From positions 124,001 through 188,000 of the forward strand of contig NZ_BMRM01000004.1 of NCBI RefSeq assembly GCF_014648635.1: a DNA stretch of 64,000 nucleotides. Reading direction: 5' to 3'. The DNA comes from Streptomyces cinerochromogenes (GTDB lineage: Bacteria > Actinomycetota > Actinomycetes > Streptomycetales > Streptomycetaceae). The position numbers and the translations under genes are program-made. Below the pieces are notes generated by a model. The model made no database searches. It worked only from the letters and a program-made list of their open reading frames with translations, and had not been told where the DNA came from. Below are positions 33,444 to 43,300 of the stretch, in pieces; position 1 is the first letter of the stretch; every line of letters begins with the position of its first letter.

Positions 33444-34424
33444 ATGGGCAAGCAGGTCGACGTCGTCGTTGCCGGGGGCGGGGGATTCATCGGGGGCCAT
33501 CTCGTGGGCTCGCTGCTGGCCCAGGGGCTCACCGTCCGCTCCATCGACATCAAGCCCCGGCAGGAGTGGTACCAGGTCCACGACGCCGCGGAGAACGTGA
33601 TCGCCGACCTGTCGCTGCTGGAGAACGCGCGCGCGGGCGTCCGGGGAGCGCGGCAGGTGTACATGCTCGCCGCCGACATGGGCGGCATGGGCTTCATCGA
33701 GAACAACAAGGCCGCCTGCATGATGTCCGTGCTGACCAGCACCCACATGCTCCAGGCCGCGCACGAGGCGGGCGTGGAACGGTACTTCTACTCCTCCTCC
33801 GCCTGCGTCTACGCCGCCGGAAAGCAGACCGACCCGGACGTCACCGCGCTGCGCGAGGAGGACGCCTACCCGGCGCAGCCGGAGGACGGCTACGGCTGGG
33901 AGAAGCTCTTCTCCGAGCGCATGTGCCGCCACTACACGGAGGACTACGGCTTCACCACCCGCGTCGCCCGCTACCACAACGTGTACGGCCCGCACGGCAC
34001 CTGGGCGGGCGGCCGGGAGAAGGCGCCCGCCGCGGTGTGCCGGAAGGTGGCCGAGGCGGTGCTCTCCGGGGACCACCGGATCGAGATCTGGGGCGACGGC
34101 CTGCAGACCCGTTCCTTCATGTACATCGACGACTGCCTGCACGGCACGCAGATGATCATGGCGGGGGACAGCGGCGAACCGGTCAACCTCGGCTCCTCGG
34201 AGCTGGTGACCATCAACCAGCTGGTCGACATCGTGGAGCGGATCGCGGGCATCCGCTGCGAGCGCAGCCACCGGCTGGACGCCCCCCAGGGAGTGCGCGG
34301 CCGCAACTCCGACAACACCCTGATCCGCGAGATCTACGGCTGGGAGCCGTCGGTCTCCCTGGCCGACGGACTGGAGAAGACCTACGCGTGGGTCTACGAC
34401 CAGGTCAAGCGCTCCCACCAGTGA
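33444..34424 (+). CDS. GDP-mannose 3,5-epimerase-like sugar nucleotide enzyme
   Basis: This 326-residue extended SDR has the NAD loop GGGGFIGGHLV and the long signature SSSACVYAAGKQ, then DGYGWEKLFSERMCRHY with the catalytic Tyr and Lys, and RVARYHNVYGPHGTWAGGREKAP. These segments are characteristic of GDP-mannose 3,5-epimerase, which yields GDP-L-galactose/L-gulose. ATG 33444 has a GAGGAG site 6 bases upstream. It is the first gene of a plus-strand unit with a glycosyltransferase and probably supplies a rare sugar for the glycan. Confidence 0.88.
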   Translation: MGKQVDVVVAGGGGFIGGHLVGSLLAQGLTVRSIDIKPRQEWYQVHDAAENVIADLSLLENARAGVRGARQVYMLAADMGGMGFIENNKAACMMSVLTSTHMLQAAHEAGVERYFYSSSACVYAAGKQTDPDVTALREEDAYPAQPEDGYGWEKLFSERMCRHYTEDYGFTTRVARYHNVYGPHGTWAGGREKAPAAVCRKVAEAVLSGDHRIEIWGDGLQTRSFMYIDDCLHGTQMIMAGDSGEPVNLGSSELVTINQLVDIVERIAGIRCERSHRLDAPQGVRGRNSDNTLIREIYGWEPSVSLADGLEKTYAWVYDQVKRSHQ

Positions 34425-35632
34425 CGCCGATGAGAATCCTCGTCCACGACTACAGCGGCCACCCCTTCCAGGCCCAGCTGAGCCGGGAGCTGGCGCGCCG
34501 CGGCCACCAGGTCGTCCACTCGACGTGCACGGCCTACGTCTCCGGCAAGGGCGACCTCGCCTCCGACGTCCCCGGCCTGCGCTTCGCCACCATCGGGGAC
34601 GGCGTCCGGCTGCGCAAGGAGGCCTACGTCCGCCGGCTCGGCCAGGAGACCCGGCTGGGCCTCGAACTCGCCCGGCAGGTCCGCCGTGAGAGACCCGACG
34701 TGGCGCTGCTGTCCAACCTGCCCGTCCCGGTGCTGGTGGCGACCGCGGCCGTGCTGCGGCGGCTGCGCATCCCCTGGGTGCTGTGGCACCAGGACGTGAC
34801 CGCGGTCGCGCTGGAGAGCTTCGCCGCCGGCGGTGTCGCCCGGTCGATGGGACTGGCGGCCAAGGTCTTCGGGGCGGGCGAGAAGTGGTCCGCGCGGCAG
34901 GCCGCGGCCGTCGTGGTGATCGCCGACTCGTTCGTGCGGGTCCACGAGCGGTGGGGCACCGCCGGCAAGGTCACCGTCATCCCCAACTGGGCGCCGCTGG
35001 ACGAGATCGTGCCGGTGGAGCGGGCCAACGCCTGGTCGGCGGAGCACGGTCTGGACGGCGTGCGGACGGTGCTGTACTCGGGCACGCTCGGGCTGAAGCA
35101 CAATCCCGAGCTGCTGGTGCGGCTGGCCGAGCGGCTGCGCGACCAGGGGAGTCCGGTACGGCTCGTGGTCGTCAACGACGGCCCCGCCGTACCCGTGCTC
35201 CGGGACGCCGCCGCCGCGCGGGGCGTCGAGCTGACCCTGCTGCCCTTCCAGCCCTACGAGCGGCTGTCCGAGGTGCTCGGCACGGGTGACGTCCTCGTCG
35301 TCCTGCTGGACCCGGACGCCGGGCAGTTCTCGGTGCCGTCCAAGACGCTGTCCTACCTGTGCGCCGGGCGGCCGGTGCTCGGCCTGATGCCCGCCGACAA
35401 CCTCGCCGCGCGGCTGCTCCGGCAGGCCGGCTCGGCGGTCTTCCCGCCCGGCGAGCAGGCCCTGGGAGCCGCGGCCACCTGGGTCCGGGACCTCCTGGCC
35501 GACCCGGCCAGGGCCGAGCGGCTGGGCAAGGAGAGCCGCGCCCTGGCCGAGCGCGAGTTCGCCCTGGAGTCCTGCGCCTCCCGCTTCGAGACCATCCTCC
35601 AGGACGCGGCCGGACACCGCCGCCGGCCCTGA
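34421..35632 (+). CDS. Glycosyltransferase family 4
   Basis: This protein of about 403 residues has the GT-B fold. The N-terminal domain begins MRILVHDYSGHPFQAQLSRELARRGHQV, and the C-terminal half has VTVIPNWAPLDEI, VLYSGTLGLKHNPELLV and FQPYERLSEVLGTGDVLVVLL, then SKTLSYLCAGRPVLG. These fit WbuB/WcaI-like GT4 retaining transferases acting on nucleotide sugars at the inner membrane. The GTG at 34421 overlaps the epimerase stop (GTGA); ATG 34430 is the alternative start. Confidence 0.87.
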   Translation: MTPMRILVHDYSGHPFQAQLSRELARRGHQVVHSTCTAYVSGKGDLASDVPGLRFATIGDGVRLRKEAYVRRLGQETRLGLELARQVRRERPDVALLSNLPVPVLVATAAVLRRLRIPWVLWHQDVTAVALESFAAGGVARSMGLAAKVFGAGEKWSARQAAAVVVIADSFVRVHERWGTAGKVTVIPNWAPLDEIVPVERANAWSAEHGLDGVRTVLYSGTLGLKHNPELLVRLAERLRDQGSPVRLVVVNDGPAVPVLRDAAAARGVELTLLPFQPYERLSEVLGTGDVLVVLLDPDAGQFSVPSKTLSYLCAGRPVLGLMPADNLAARLLRQAGSAVFPPGEQALGAAATWVRDLLADPARAERLGKESRALAEREFALESCASRFETILQDAAGHRRRP

Positions 35633-35745
35633 CCGACCCCAGCCCGTGGCCGACCGCGACCCGCCGTCGGCCACGGGCTCGCGCACGCCCCGCCCACTGC
35701 GGTGACCGGGGCACCCTGCGGTGACCGGGGCGCCGGCCTGGTCGG

Positions 35746-36990
35746 TCAGTCGGCCGGGCCGGCTGGGGCCGCCGGGGCCGCTGGGCCCGCCGGAACGGGC
35801 TCCTGCCCCGGGTGGCCGTCGGCCGGGTGTGCCGCCTGGTGCCTGCCGGTCCTGGTCCCGGTACCGGTCCCGGTGTCCGTGCCGGTCCGGTAGATCTCCT
35901 CCAGGCGGTCCGTCACCGCGCCGATGGAGTAGACGTTCTCGACGACGCGGCGGCCGGCTTCTGCCATCCGGGTCCACAGCGCCGGGTCGGTGAGCAGGCG
36001 GTGGACCGCTGCCGCCATGGACGCGGGGGTGCCGTCGGTGACCAGGGCGGCGCCGTGGCGGGCCAGTTCGTCGGCGATGCCGCAGGTGTCGGTGCACACC
36101 ACGGGCGTCCCGGCGGCCAGCGCCTCGATCACGGTCATCCCGAACGGCTCGTTCACACTGGCCAGCACATGGACGGCCGCCGACCGGTAGGCCTCACGCG
36201 CCTCCGCCGGGTCGAGCGCACCGCCGTAGCGGACCACACCCGCGGGCCCCTCCTCGATGAGCCGGCGCACGGCGGGCAGCGAGCCGTCGTCCGGGCCGTA
36301 CAGCGTGAAGCGGGCCCCGGGCATCTTCCGGTGGACCAGCGCGGCCATCTCCACGAACGCCTCGGGCCGCTTCCGGGGATGCAGCCGGGCGAGGAACAGC
36401 ACGTGCGGCTCGCGCGGCCGGCGCGGCTCCGGCTCGGGCGGCCCCGGGCGGATGCCGTTGGGCAGGATCCGCAGCGGCGGACCGTCCGGGCCCAGCACCC
36501 GCGCCACCAGCCCGCGCTCCTGCTCGGTCAGGACGCAGCAGGCGCGCACCCGGCGCAGCAGCGGCAGGTACAGCAGGTCGAACAGCCGCACGGGGAGCGC
36601 GGTGCGCGGCTCGACCATGCCGTGGGTCTGGGCCACGCACGGCACGCGGCGCAGGGCCGCCACCGCGAGGGCGGTCAGGGAGACCAGGTCGCGTCCCGCG
36701 TGGACGTGCACGACCTCGGCGTCGCCCATGGCCCGCCACAGGTCGCGGACGAGAAGGGGGTGCAGCAGGCCGATGAAGCCCCGCCCCGGCAGCAGCGTCC
36801 GGGCGGGGCGGGAGCGCAGCCGTACGGTGCCGACGCGGTCCGGTGCCCGGCCGCCGCCCCGCCACAGCGAGACCAGCGTGACGTCGTGGCCGCGCGCGGC
36901 CAGCTCCTCGCACTGGGCGACCGCGACGCTCGGCGGCCCGCCGAAGGCACCGTCGTCACTGACGAGCGTGACCACGTGCAGGAGTCTCAT
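35746..36990 (-). CDS. Glycosyltransferase family 4
   Basis: This 414-residue GT4 enzyme has a GT-B fold with VHVHAGRDL and RILPNGI in the middle and the donor-binding EPFGMTVIEALAAGTPVV (ExxxxxxxE) in the C-terminal domain. An HVLFLARLHPRKRPEAFVEMAALV segment starts the second domain. The last 45 residues are a low-complexity Thr/Gly then Pro/Ala tail (TGTDTGTGTGTRTG) outside the catalytic fold. The ATG overlaps the stop of the acetyltransferase gene (ATGA). It would add one sugar of the repeat unit. Confidence 0.9.
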   Translation of the reverse strand: MRLLHVVTLVSDDGAFGGPPSVAVAQCEELAARGHDVTLVSLWRGGGRAPDRVGTVRLRSRPARTLLPGRGFIGLLHPLLVRDLWRAMGDAEVVHVHAGRDLVSLTALAVAALRRVPCVAQTHGMVEPRTALPVRLFDLLYLPLLRRVRACCVLTEQERGLVARVLGPDGPPLRILPNGIRPGPPEPEPRRPREPHVLFLARLHPRKRPEAFVEMAALVHRKMPGARFTLYGPDDGSLPAVRRLIEEGPAGVVRYGGALDPAEAREAYRSAAVHVLASVNEPFGMTVIEALAAGTPVVCTDTCGIADELARHGAALVTDGTPASMAAAVHRLLTDPALWTRMAEAGRRVVENVYSIGAVTDRLEEIYRTGTDTGTGTGTRTGRHQAAHPADGHPGQEPVPAGPAAPAAPAGPAD

Positions 36991-37547
36991 GCCGTGCGTC
37001 CCTTCGTGGTCAGGACCGCGCCGGGCGCGAGGTCCCGGTGGGCGACGGCGCCGGCGCCCACGACGGCGCCCCGGCCGACGGTCACCCCGCGCAGGACGAC
37101 GGCACGGGCCGCGACCCAGCTGCCCGGCTCCAGCCGGACGGGTCCGTTGTCGAACTCGAACGTGGCGGACCGGGGGCGGTGGCTGCCGGTGCACAACAGC
37201 GCGCTCTGGGAGACACAGCAGTCGTGGCCGATCGTGACGGGTTCGAGGTTGAGGATCCAGGCGTCCTCGCCGATCCACACGTCGTCGCCGATCTCCAGCT
37301 TCCACGGCCAGTGCACCCGCACCCCGTGCCGGATCAGCACCCGCTGTCCGACGCGGGCGCCGAAGGCGCGCAGCAGCGCCGGCCGCCAGCGGTCCGGGCA
37401 CCACCATTTGACGAAGACCAGGTGGAGGACGGCGAACCAGGCGGCCTGGACGAGCAGGGGGCGCCCCTTGTCGTATCCGGCGCCGGTGAAGCCGCGCAGG
37501 GATCTCTCCACGACGGGCCGGTGCGGGGCGGCGGCGGTCTGCGCCAT
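36987..37547 (-). CDS. WcaF/NodL-like hexapeptide O-acetyltransferase
   Basis: This 186-residue protein has left-handed beta-helix hexapeptide repeats, with IGDDVWIGEDAWI, VTIGHDCCVSQSALLCTGSH and VTVGRGAVVGAGAV. The conserved HWPWKLEIGD and SHRPR segments match WcaF-type colanic acid acetyltransferases. It would O-acetylate a sugar of the glycan using acetyl-CoA. It is the first gene of a two-gene unit with the GT4 downstream, and has GGGAGGA 9 bases before the ATG. Confidence 0.88.
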   Translation of the reverse strand: MAQTAAAPHRPVVERSLRGFTGAGYDKGRPLLVQAAWFAVLHLVFVKWWCPDRWRPALLRAFGARVGQRVLIRHGVRVHWPWKLEIGDDVWIGEDAWILNLEPVTIGHDCCVSQSALLCTGSHRPRSATFEFDNGPVRLEPGSWVAARAVVLRGVTVGRGAVVGAGAVAHRDLAPGAVLTTKGRTA

Positions 37548-37559
37548 GACGGTGTTCCT

Positions 37560-37622
37560 CCCGGTTCCTTCCTGGTTACCCGGCTCCTACCGGTATCTTC
37601 CGGTTCCTGCCCGGTTCCCTCC
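37560..37622. repeat. Imperfect CCGGTTCCT-type tandem repeats
   Basis: Variants of CCGGTTCCT and CCGGTATCTT recur about every 10-15 bases in the short gap upstream of the acetyltransferase gene. The repeat is imperfect and no protein frame uses it. It may be simple low-complexity sequence. Confidence 0.5.
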
Positions 37623-37735
37623 GGAGGTCCGAGGTGTTCGGCTCGGTGGTCCTCCGCGTGATCCTTCATGCCCCGGAAGGCGAACCCGCCGCGATCGGCG
37701 CGTGTTGGCAGCAGGCCTGCCCGGATGGAGGAACT

Positions 37736-39208
37736 TCAGTAGGCGCCCTGGCCGTTCAGCACCGCGCGCACGGTGCGGGCCATGACGTTGATGTCCATGG
37801 AGGGGGACCAGTTGTCGACGTAGCGCAGGTCGAGGGAGACCGTCTCGTGCCAGGACAGGTCCGACCGTCCGCTCACCTGCCACAGCCCGGTCAGGCCCGG
37901 CTTGACGTGCAGCCGGCGCTGTTCCACCGGGTTGTACTTGGCGACCTCCTCCGGCACGGGCGGGCGCGGGCCGACCAGGGACATGTGGCCGAGGAGCACG
38001 TTGAACAGCTGGGGCAGCTCGTCCAGCGAGTAGCGGCGCAGGACGCGGCCCACGGGGGTGACGCGGGGGTCGCGGCGCATCTTGAACATGTGGCCGTCGT
38101 TCTCGTTCGCCGCCTCCAGCTCCTCCTTGAGACGGTCCGCGTCGACCACCATCGTGCGGAACTTCCACATCGGGAACGTGGTGTTGCCCTGCCCGACCCG
38201 GATCTGACGGTAGAAGGCGGGACCGGGCGAGCCGAGCCGCACGGCCAGCGCCAGCAGGAGCAGCAGCGGCGAGAGCAGCACGATCAGCAGCAGCGCGCCC
38301 ACGCGGTCCACGGCCGACTTCAGCAGGGCCGGCAGGCCACGGCACAGCGGCGGCGCGATGTGCAGCAGGGTGAGTCCGGACGCCGAGGTGAGCCGGACCC
38401 GGCGGCGGGCGACCTCGATGATGCCGGGCAGCACCACGATCGGGCGGCCCCGGTCGTGCACCGCCCAGGACAGCCGGCGCAGCCGCTCGCCCGACAGGTG
38501 TGGGCCCGACACCACGAAGACCATGTCGGCGCGGAGTTCGTCCGCCGCGCCGAGCACCGTCGCGGCGTCCTGCCCGGGCGCCTCGGGTTCCTCACGGGGC
38601 AGTCGGACGTACACCGGGACACCGGAGAGCACCTCCTCCTCCCCGACCGGGCAGCAGCCCACGATCACGTACTCGTGGTCGGTGCGCTGGGCCAGCTGCC
38701 CGACCACCGCGTCGATCGTCGGGCCCTCCCCGACCACCATGACGTGCCGCAGGCAGCGGCCGTCGCGGCGGGCGGCCAGGAGGTGACGGTGGACCACCTT
38801 GTGGCAGGCCGCGGTGAGCACCAGCGCGGGGAGCAGCGCGGTGAAGGCCTCGGCCGGCACGCTCTGCAGCCCGCACAGCACGCGCAGCGTCGCCAGCGCG
38901 CCGACCAGCAGCAGCCAGTCCCGCAGCACGGCCCGCACGCCCCCGCCGTCACCCCAGGTGGACGGCGTGTACCGCTTGCCGGCGACTCTGATGAGCGGCC
39001 ACATGAGGGCGGCGGCGGCCGCCAGACGCAGCGGGTGGGGCTCGTGGACCTCCACGATCGCCGCCGCGACCGGCAGGGCCGCGCCGGCCAGGTCCACCCC
39101 GACCGACAGGGGGCCGTACCAGCGTGCCTGGGTGCCTTCCGGATGGGCGGGCCGGCGGGGCACGGAGAGCGGCGCCTGTCGGGATGCCGCAAGTCTGAAG
39201 GGCCGCAT
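37736..39208 (-). CDS. Polyprenyl-phosphate sugar-1-phosphate transferase (glycan initiation)
   Basis: This 490-residue protein has N-terminal membrane segments, a central NAD-binding-like domain (HVMVVGEGPTIDAVVGQL) and a C-terminal bacterial sugar transferase domain. That domain has a membrane helix, WKFRTMVVDAD, SLDELPQLFNVLLGHMSLVGPRP and VKPGLTGLWQVSGRS. WbaP/CpsE-type enzymes of this kind transfer sugar-1-phosphate to undecaprenyl phosphate, the first committed step of the repeat unit. ATG 39208 has AAGGAGAGG just upstream. It is transcribed alone from the AT-rich 39209-39360 region. Confidence 0.92.
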   Translation of the reverse strand: MRPFRLAASRQAPLSVPRRPAHPEGTQARWYGPLSVGVDLAGAALPVAAAIVEVHEPHPLRLAAAAALMWPLIRVAGKRYTPSTWGDGGGVRAVLRDWLLLVGALATLRVLCGLQSVPAEAFTALLPALVLTAACHKVVHRHLLAARRDGRCLRHVMVVGEGPTIDAVVGQLAQRTDHEYVIVGCCPVGEEEVLSGVPVYVRLPREEPEAPGQDAATVLGAADELRADMVFVVSGPHLSGERLRRLSWAVHDRGRPIVVLPGIIEVARRRVRLTSASGLTLLHIAPPLCRGLPALLKSAVDRVGALLLIVLLSPLLLLLALAVRLGSPGPAFYRQIRVGQGNTTFPMWKFRTMVVDADRLKEELEAANENDGHMFKMRRDPRVTPVGRVLRRYSLDELPQLFNVLLGHMSLVGPRPPVPEEVAKYNPVEQRRLHVKPGLTGLWQVSGRSDLSWHETVSLDLRYVDNWSPSMDINVMARTVRAVLNGQGAY

Positions 39209-39360
39209 GCCTCTCCTTAGGGGGCTCCTATCGCAGACGACCGGCGTGACCGCTCCGTCCGCAAAAGGGCTGGTCACGCCCTGATGTGATCTTTATATCA
39301 AGTGATGGGAGGCTATGCCCGGTTTGCCGTCTCTCTCTCGGTGCCCGGCAGGCGCCGGGC

Positions 39361-40380
39361 TCAGCCGAAGTCCGGCTCGTAGCCGCCGTACCGCCGGCTC
39401 TCGGGGTCGAAGGTGAAGCCGAAGTAGTTCTTGTAGAAGGTGAAGTGCCGGGTGAAGGCACTGTTCACGTGCATCAGCGGGCGGGCACCGGTGTCGGGCT
39501 CGGCGTAGGTGCCGAGCAGGGCGCCGAAGGTCTTCCGCCGGGAGGCGACCGCGAGGGCGTGGCTGTAGGAGCCGAGGATCTCCCTGCGGACGAACTGCCT
39601 GATCTCGCCGAAGGTCACCTCGATCCTCCGGGGGTCGGGGAAGACCCGCCCCAGACCGATCCCCAGTACGGCGGCCGGGCCCGGTGGAAGGTCGCCGAGC
39701 ACCAGGACCTGGCTGTCGGCGAGACCGGCGGAGCGGTAGTCGGGGTGGTGCTCCACCTTGGCCAGGACCTGGTTGAAGTCATGGCCGAACGCGCACCCCC
39801 AGCTCCAGTTGAACCCGTCGGGGTGGTAGGCCGCCTGGAGGGCGGCCAGTGCCGCGGGGTCCATGTTGGCGGGCTGGAAGTCCTTCGTCCGCGGGTCCCG
39901 GTCGTCGGGGTCCCGTCTCCCGCTGGGCACGACCTCGGCGTACCGGCTGCCGGGCGGCTGCCACTGGCCGTCGTCCCAGCTGTCGACCAGGACCGGGCCC
40001 CCGGCGAACCCGTGCGAGAAGAAGCTCAGCTCCCTCAGGGTGCCGGGGGCGCGGACCCCGATGGTGCTCACCGCCGCGTAGACGTCCATGGCCGACATCA
40101 CGTCGAAGTGGCCGTCCCCGAAGGCGTTGCCGTTGTAGAGGGCGCGGGTGACCGGGCGGAAGGCGCGGACCGCGGCGACCGACTCGGTCCGGTTGCCCCC
40201 CGGATAGGTGAACGTCCGGACGACGACCTCCCCGCTGCCCACGTCCATGATCTGGAAGACCAGGTCCTCGCGCGCCTTGTTGGCCGCGACCAGCCGCCGC
40301 ACCCGGTTCTCGCAGTACGCCCGGAACGGCAGGCTCTTGGGCGGCTGCGGATACCCGGCCACCAGGACGAAGTGCTTCAT
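39361..40380 (-). CDS. Unknown protein with possible caspase-like His/Cys pair
   Basis: I do not recognise this 339-residue protein with certainty. It starts with a hydrophobic strand (KHFVLVAGYPQPP). It has His123 in LSFFSHGFAGG and Cys196 in NWSWGCAFGHDF, the His-Gly then Cys order used by clan CD peptidases such as caspases and CHAT domains. No signal peptide or membrane segment is present. The ATG is 4 bases after the stop of the 1097-residue protein, so they are cotranscribed. A peptidase that acts on or with its partner is my inference; an alpha/beta hydrolase-like fold is the main alternative. Confidence 0.6.
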   Translation of the reverse strand: MKHFVLVAGYPQPPKSLPFRAYCENRVRRLVAANKAREDLVFQIMDVGSGEVVVRTFTYPGGNRTESVAAVRAFRPVTRALYNGNAFGDGHFDVMSAMDVYAAVSTIGVRAPGTLRELSFFSHGFAGGPVLVDSWDDGQWQPPGSRYAEVVPSGRRDPDDRDPRTKDFQPANMDPAALAALQAAYHPDGFNWSWGCAFGHDFNQVLAKVEHHPDYRSAGLADSQVLVLGDLPPGPAAVLGIGLGRVFPDPRRIEVTFGEIRQFVRREILGSYSHALAVASRRKTFGALLGTYAEPDTGARPLMHVNSAFTRHFTFYKNYFGFTFDPESRRYGGYEPDFG

Positions 40381-40384
40381 CCCC

Positions 40385-43300
40385 TCAGGCCTCGACCCAG
40401 TCGCCGTCCGCGTTCTGCACCCAGCGCGGCAGCCGGTCGTCCGGACGCAGCCGCACCAGGTTCGTGGGGATGCGTACGGTCCACTGCCCGCCCTGCGGGA
40501 TCTCGTCGCCGGGGCGGTCGAGCCGTTCGGCGATCTCGTCGGCGATGGGCAGGTAGAGCGGGCTGGACACGGTCGGGAGGGGGCCGCCGCCCCACAACTC
40601 GCCGAAGTGCATGAAGTGGTCGATGGCACCCTCGAAACCGAGGCGGGCGGGGACCGTCACACGGCAGTAGCCGGCCTTGAGGAACTGGTTGAACAACGGG
40701 TCGGGATCGTCGTAGGCGAGCCGCTCGTCCCACTCGGACTTACGGCCCCAGAAGTACGGGTACGCCACCCACGTCATGTGCTCCCACTCGAAGGCCTGCT
40801 CGAAGAAGCGGACGTAGGCGCCCTCCGCCGCGGCCTCCTCGAAGTCCATCTGCGGGACCTCGTCGCTCGTGACGTGCATCGCGTCGAAGAGGTCGAAGTG
40901 CTGCTCGGTCATGATGCTGACGCAGCTCTTGCGCAGTTCGTGGGCGATCAGCTCCTCGTTGGCCCGCGGGTTGCGGCCCTCGATCGCGACACCGGCCTCC
41001 AGGGTGAGCGCTGCGAGCTTCTCCTCGTACTCCGAGAGGCGGGCGCGGTAGGCGGTGGTCAGCTTGGCGTGGGTCTCCGCCCGCCACTTCTCCATCGCGC
41101 GGTCGGTGCGCCTGCACTTGATCTCGACGGCGACGGCCACCTGGGCGAGCCGCAGGGTGTCCACGGCGACCGGGACGGAGCCCTGCTCCTCGTCCAGCAT
41201 GGTGATCCACACCCAGCGGTCCCCCGGGCCGAACCGGTGGGTGCGCCGGCCCACCACCACGTCCAGGGAGTACGTCCCCTCCCAGATGTTGCCGATGTAG
41301 GCCACCGACGCCTGGAGCGCCTGGTAGCCCTCGTCGATGGTGACCTGGCCGGAGTGGTTGTAGTTGGTCTTGCTGTCCCCGCCGCCCGCCTTGAAGTCGA
41401 AGGACTTGGTCACGTACCGCTCGGGCGGCGGGGAGACGTCCGTCGCCTGGTACGCCTGCACCCAGTAGGGGTAGTTGGTCTCGTCGATCTGGTGCGGCAT
41501 CAGGCCGAAGGCCTGCGGCTTGTCCAGCCGGACCGCCCCGGCGTGGGCCGACTGGAGGGTGTGGACGAGGAACGCGGCCGGCTCGGGGACCATGAAGTCG
41601 AACATGGTGCGCAGCCCGTAGTTGAACATCTGCGCCCGGTAGACCTTGGTCACCCACTGGTAGACCCCCGAGATGTGCCCGGTGCCGGGGCTGTTGTCGA
41701 GCGTGTGGGTGTTCTTCTCGGTGACCTCCGTGGTGACCCGCAGGGAGGTGCGCTCCAGCACCCGCTCGGAGATCTTGCCGGCGCTGCGCTGGGTGACGTC
41801 CTGGGAGAACGTGGACGCCGACTTCGTCGCCTCCTCCTTCGACCGGGAGACGGAGCCCTCCACCGAGGCCGAGAACTCCACCGTCGGCCCGTACTTCCCG
41901 GAGACCGTCAGGCCCGCCTTCAGCGCCGCGTCCTCCTTGATGACGGCACTGGCCTCCCGGCTCATCTCGAAACGGTCGGTCGACTCCAGCTCGCGTTCCT
42001 CGGAGGTGATCGTCTCCGTCTCGTGGACGGTGATCTGCTCGGTCTCCTCCCGCCGGGTGTGCTCCCGCAGCTTGGTCTCGCCCTTGAGCACGTTCTCGAT
42101 GTGGGCGACGTCGGCTCCCTCGTAACCGACCAGCTGCTGGCGGACCACCAGGAGGTCGGCCACACCGGACGGCTTCACGCTGCCCCGGCTGACCGGGACG
42201 GAGCCGGTCTCCAGCGGGATCTTCTCGACCGGGTCCAGGTCCCCGATGGTGATCGCGTTCCAGACGGACGGCAGCGGGGTGACGGTGGTGACCAGCGTGT
42301 CGCCGATCCGCCGCACGCTGCGCCTGACGGGCTTGCCGAACAGTTTCTCCAGCTCCGCGGCCGTCCGGTCGACCTCGCCCTGGAGCAGGGCGACGATCCG
42401 GTCCAGCGGCTGGGCCGTCACGTCGATGCCGCGGGCCGTCAGCAGGGCCCGGGTGGGCTCCGACAGCTGCTGCGGGGCGTTCGGCCCGAGCCGGAAGCCG
42501 AGGTCCTTCAGGATCGCCGGGACGAACTCCGGGCTGCCGGCGAGCAGGTCCGGCTTGGCACCGAAGACCTGCCCGGCCAGCTGAGCGGCTCCGGCCACGA
42601 CACCGGGCTGCGGGGGCTCGGGCGGGGGTTCCTCGGCCGCGGCGGGAGAGGGGGCGCCACCACCGGCCCCGCCACCGATCCCGCCACCGGCCCCGCCACC
42701 GGCCCCGCCACCGGCCCCGCCACCGGCCCCGCCGCCGGCCCCCGCGGCCAGGGCCCGCAGGTTGGCCTCCGCGAGGCGGCCGTGGAAGCTGATCTGGCGG
42801 GCCAGTTCGGCGGCCGGGGTGGCGTCGGCGGGCGGCAGCACCTCCGCCCTCCCGGCCTGCGCGCTGATGCTGAAGTGCTCCCCGCCGAGGCCCGCGAGCT
42901 CCTCGATCGCCGTACGCAACTGCCGGTACTCGGTGAGCAGTTGCTCGGCCCGCTCGCGCCGCACCCGGGCCGCCTCCGCCTCCTTCTCCCGCTGCCGGCG
43001 CTCGGCCTCGACGGTGGACAGCACGGGTTCGAGACCCGTGGCACCGGGCAGCCGCAGAGGCAGCCGGCGGGCGCGCCTGAGGTCCTGCGCGCCGGCGGGG
43101 AAGGCGGGACGCGCCACGAGCCGGGCGACGATCTCCAAGTGGCGCAGCAGCCGCACCAGTTCGTCCAGGGGGCGGGTGTGCTCGGCGGGCAGGTACTTGA
43201 CGGCGAGCACGCTGTCCCGGAGCCGCGCCACGGCGTCCTTGTACGGCGCGCTCTGCACGACGTCCGCCGGGGCCGCGCCGAACGCCTCACGGACGGCGGT

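Noticed and set aside
42657..42740. Repeats considered as a CRISPR array
   Set aside because: The units are contiguous 12-mers with no spacers and code for Gly/Ala.
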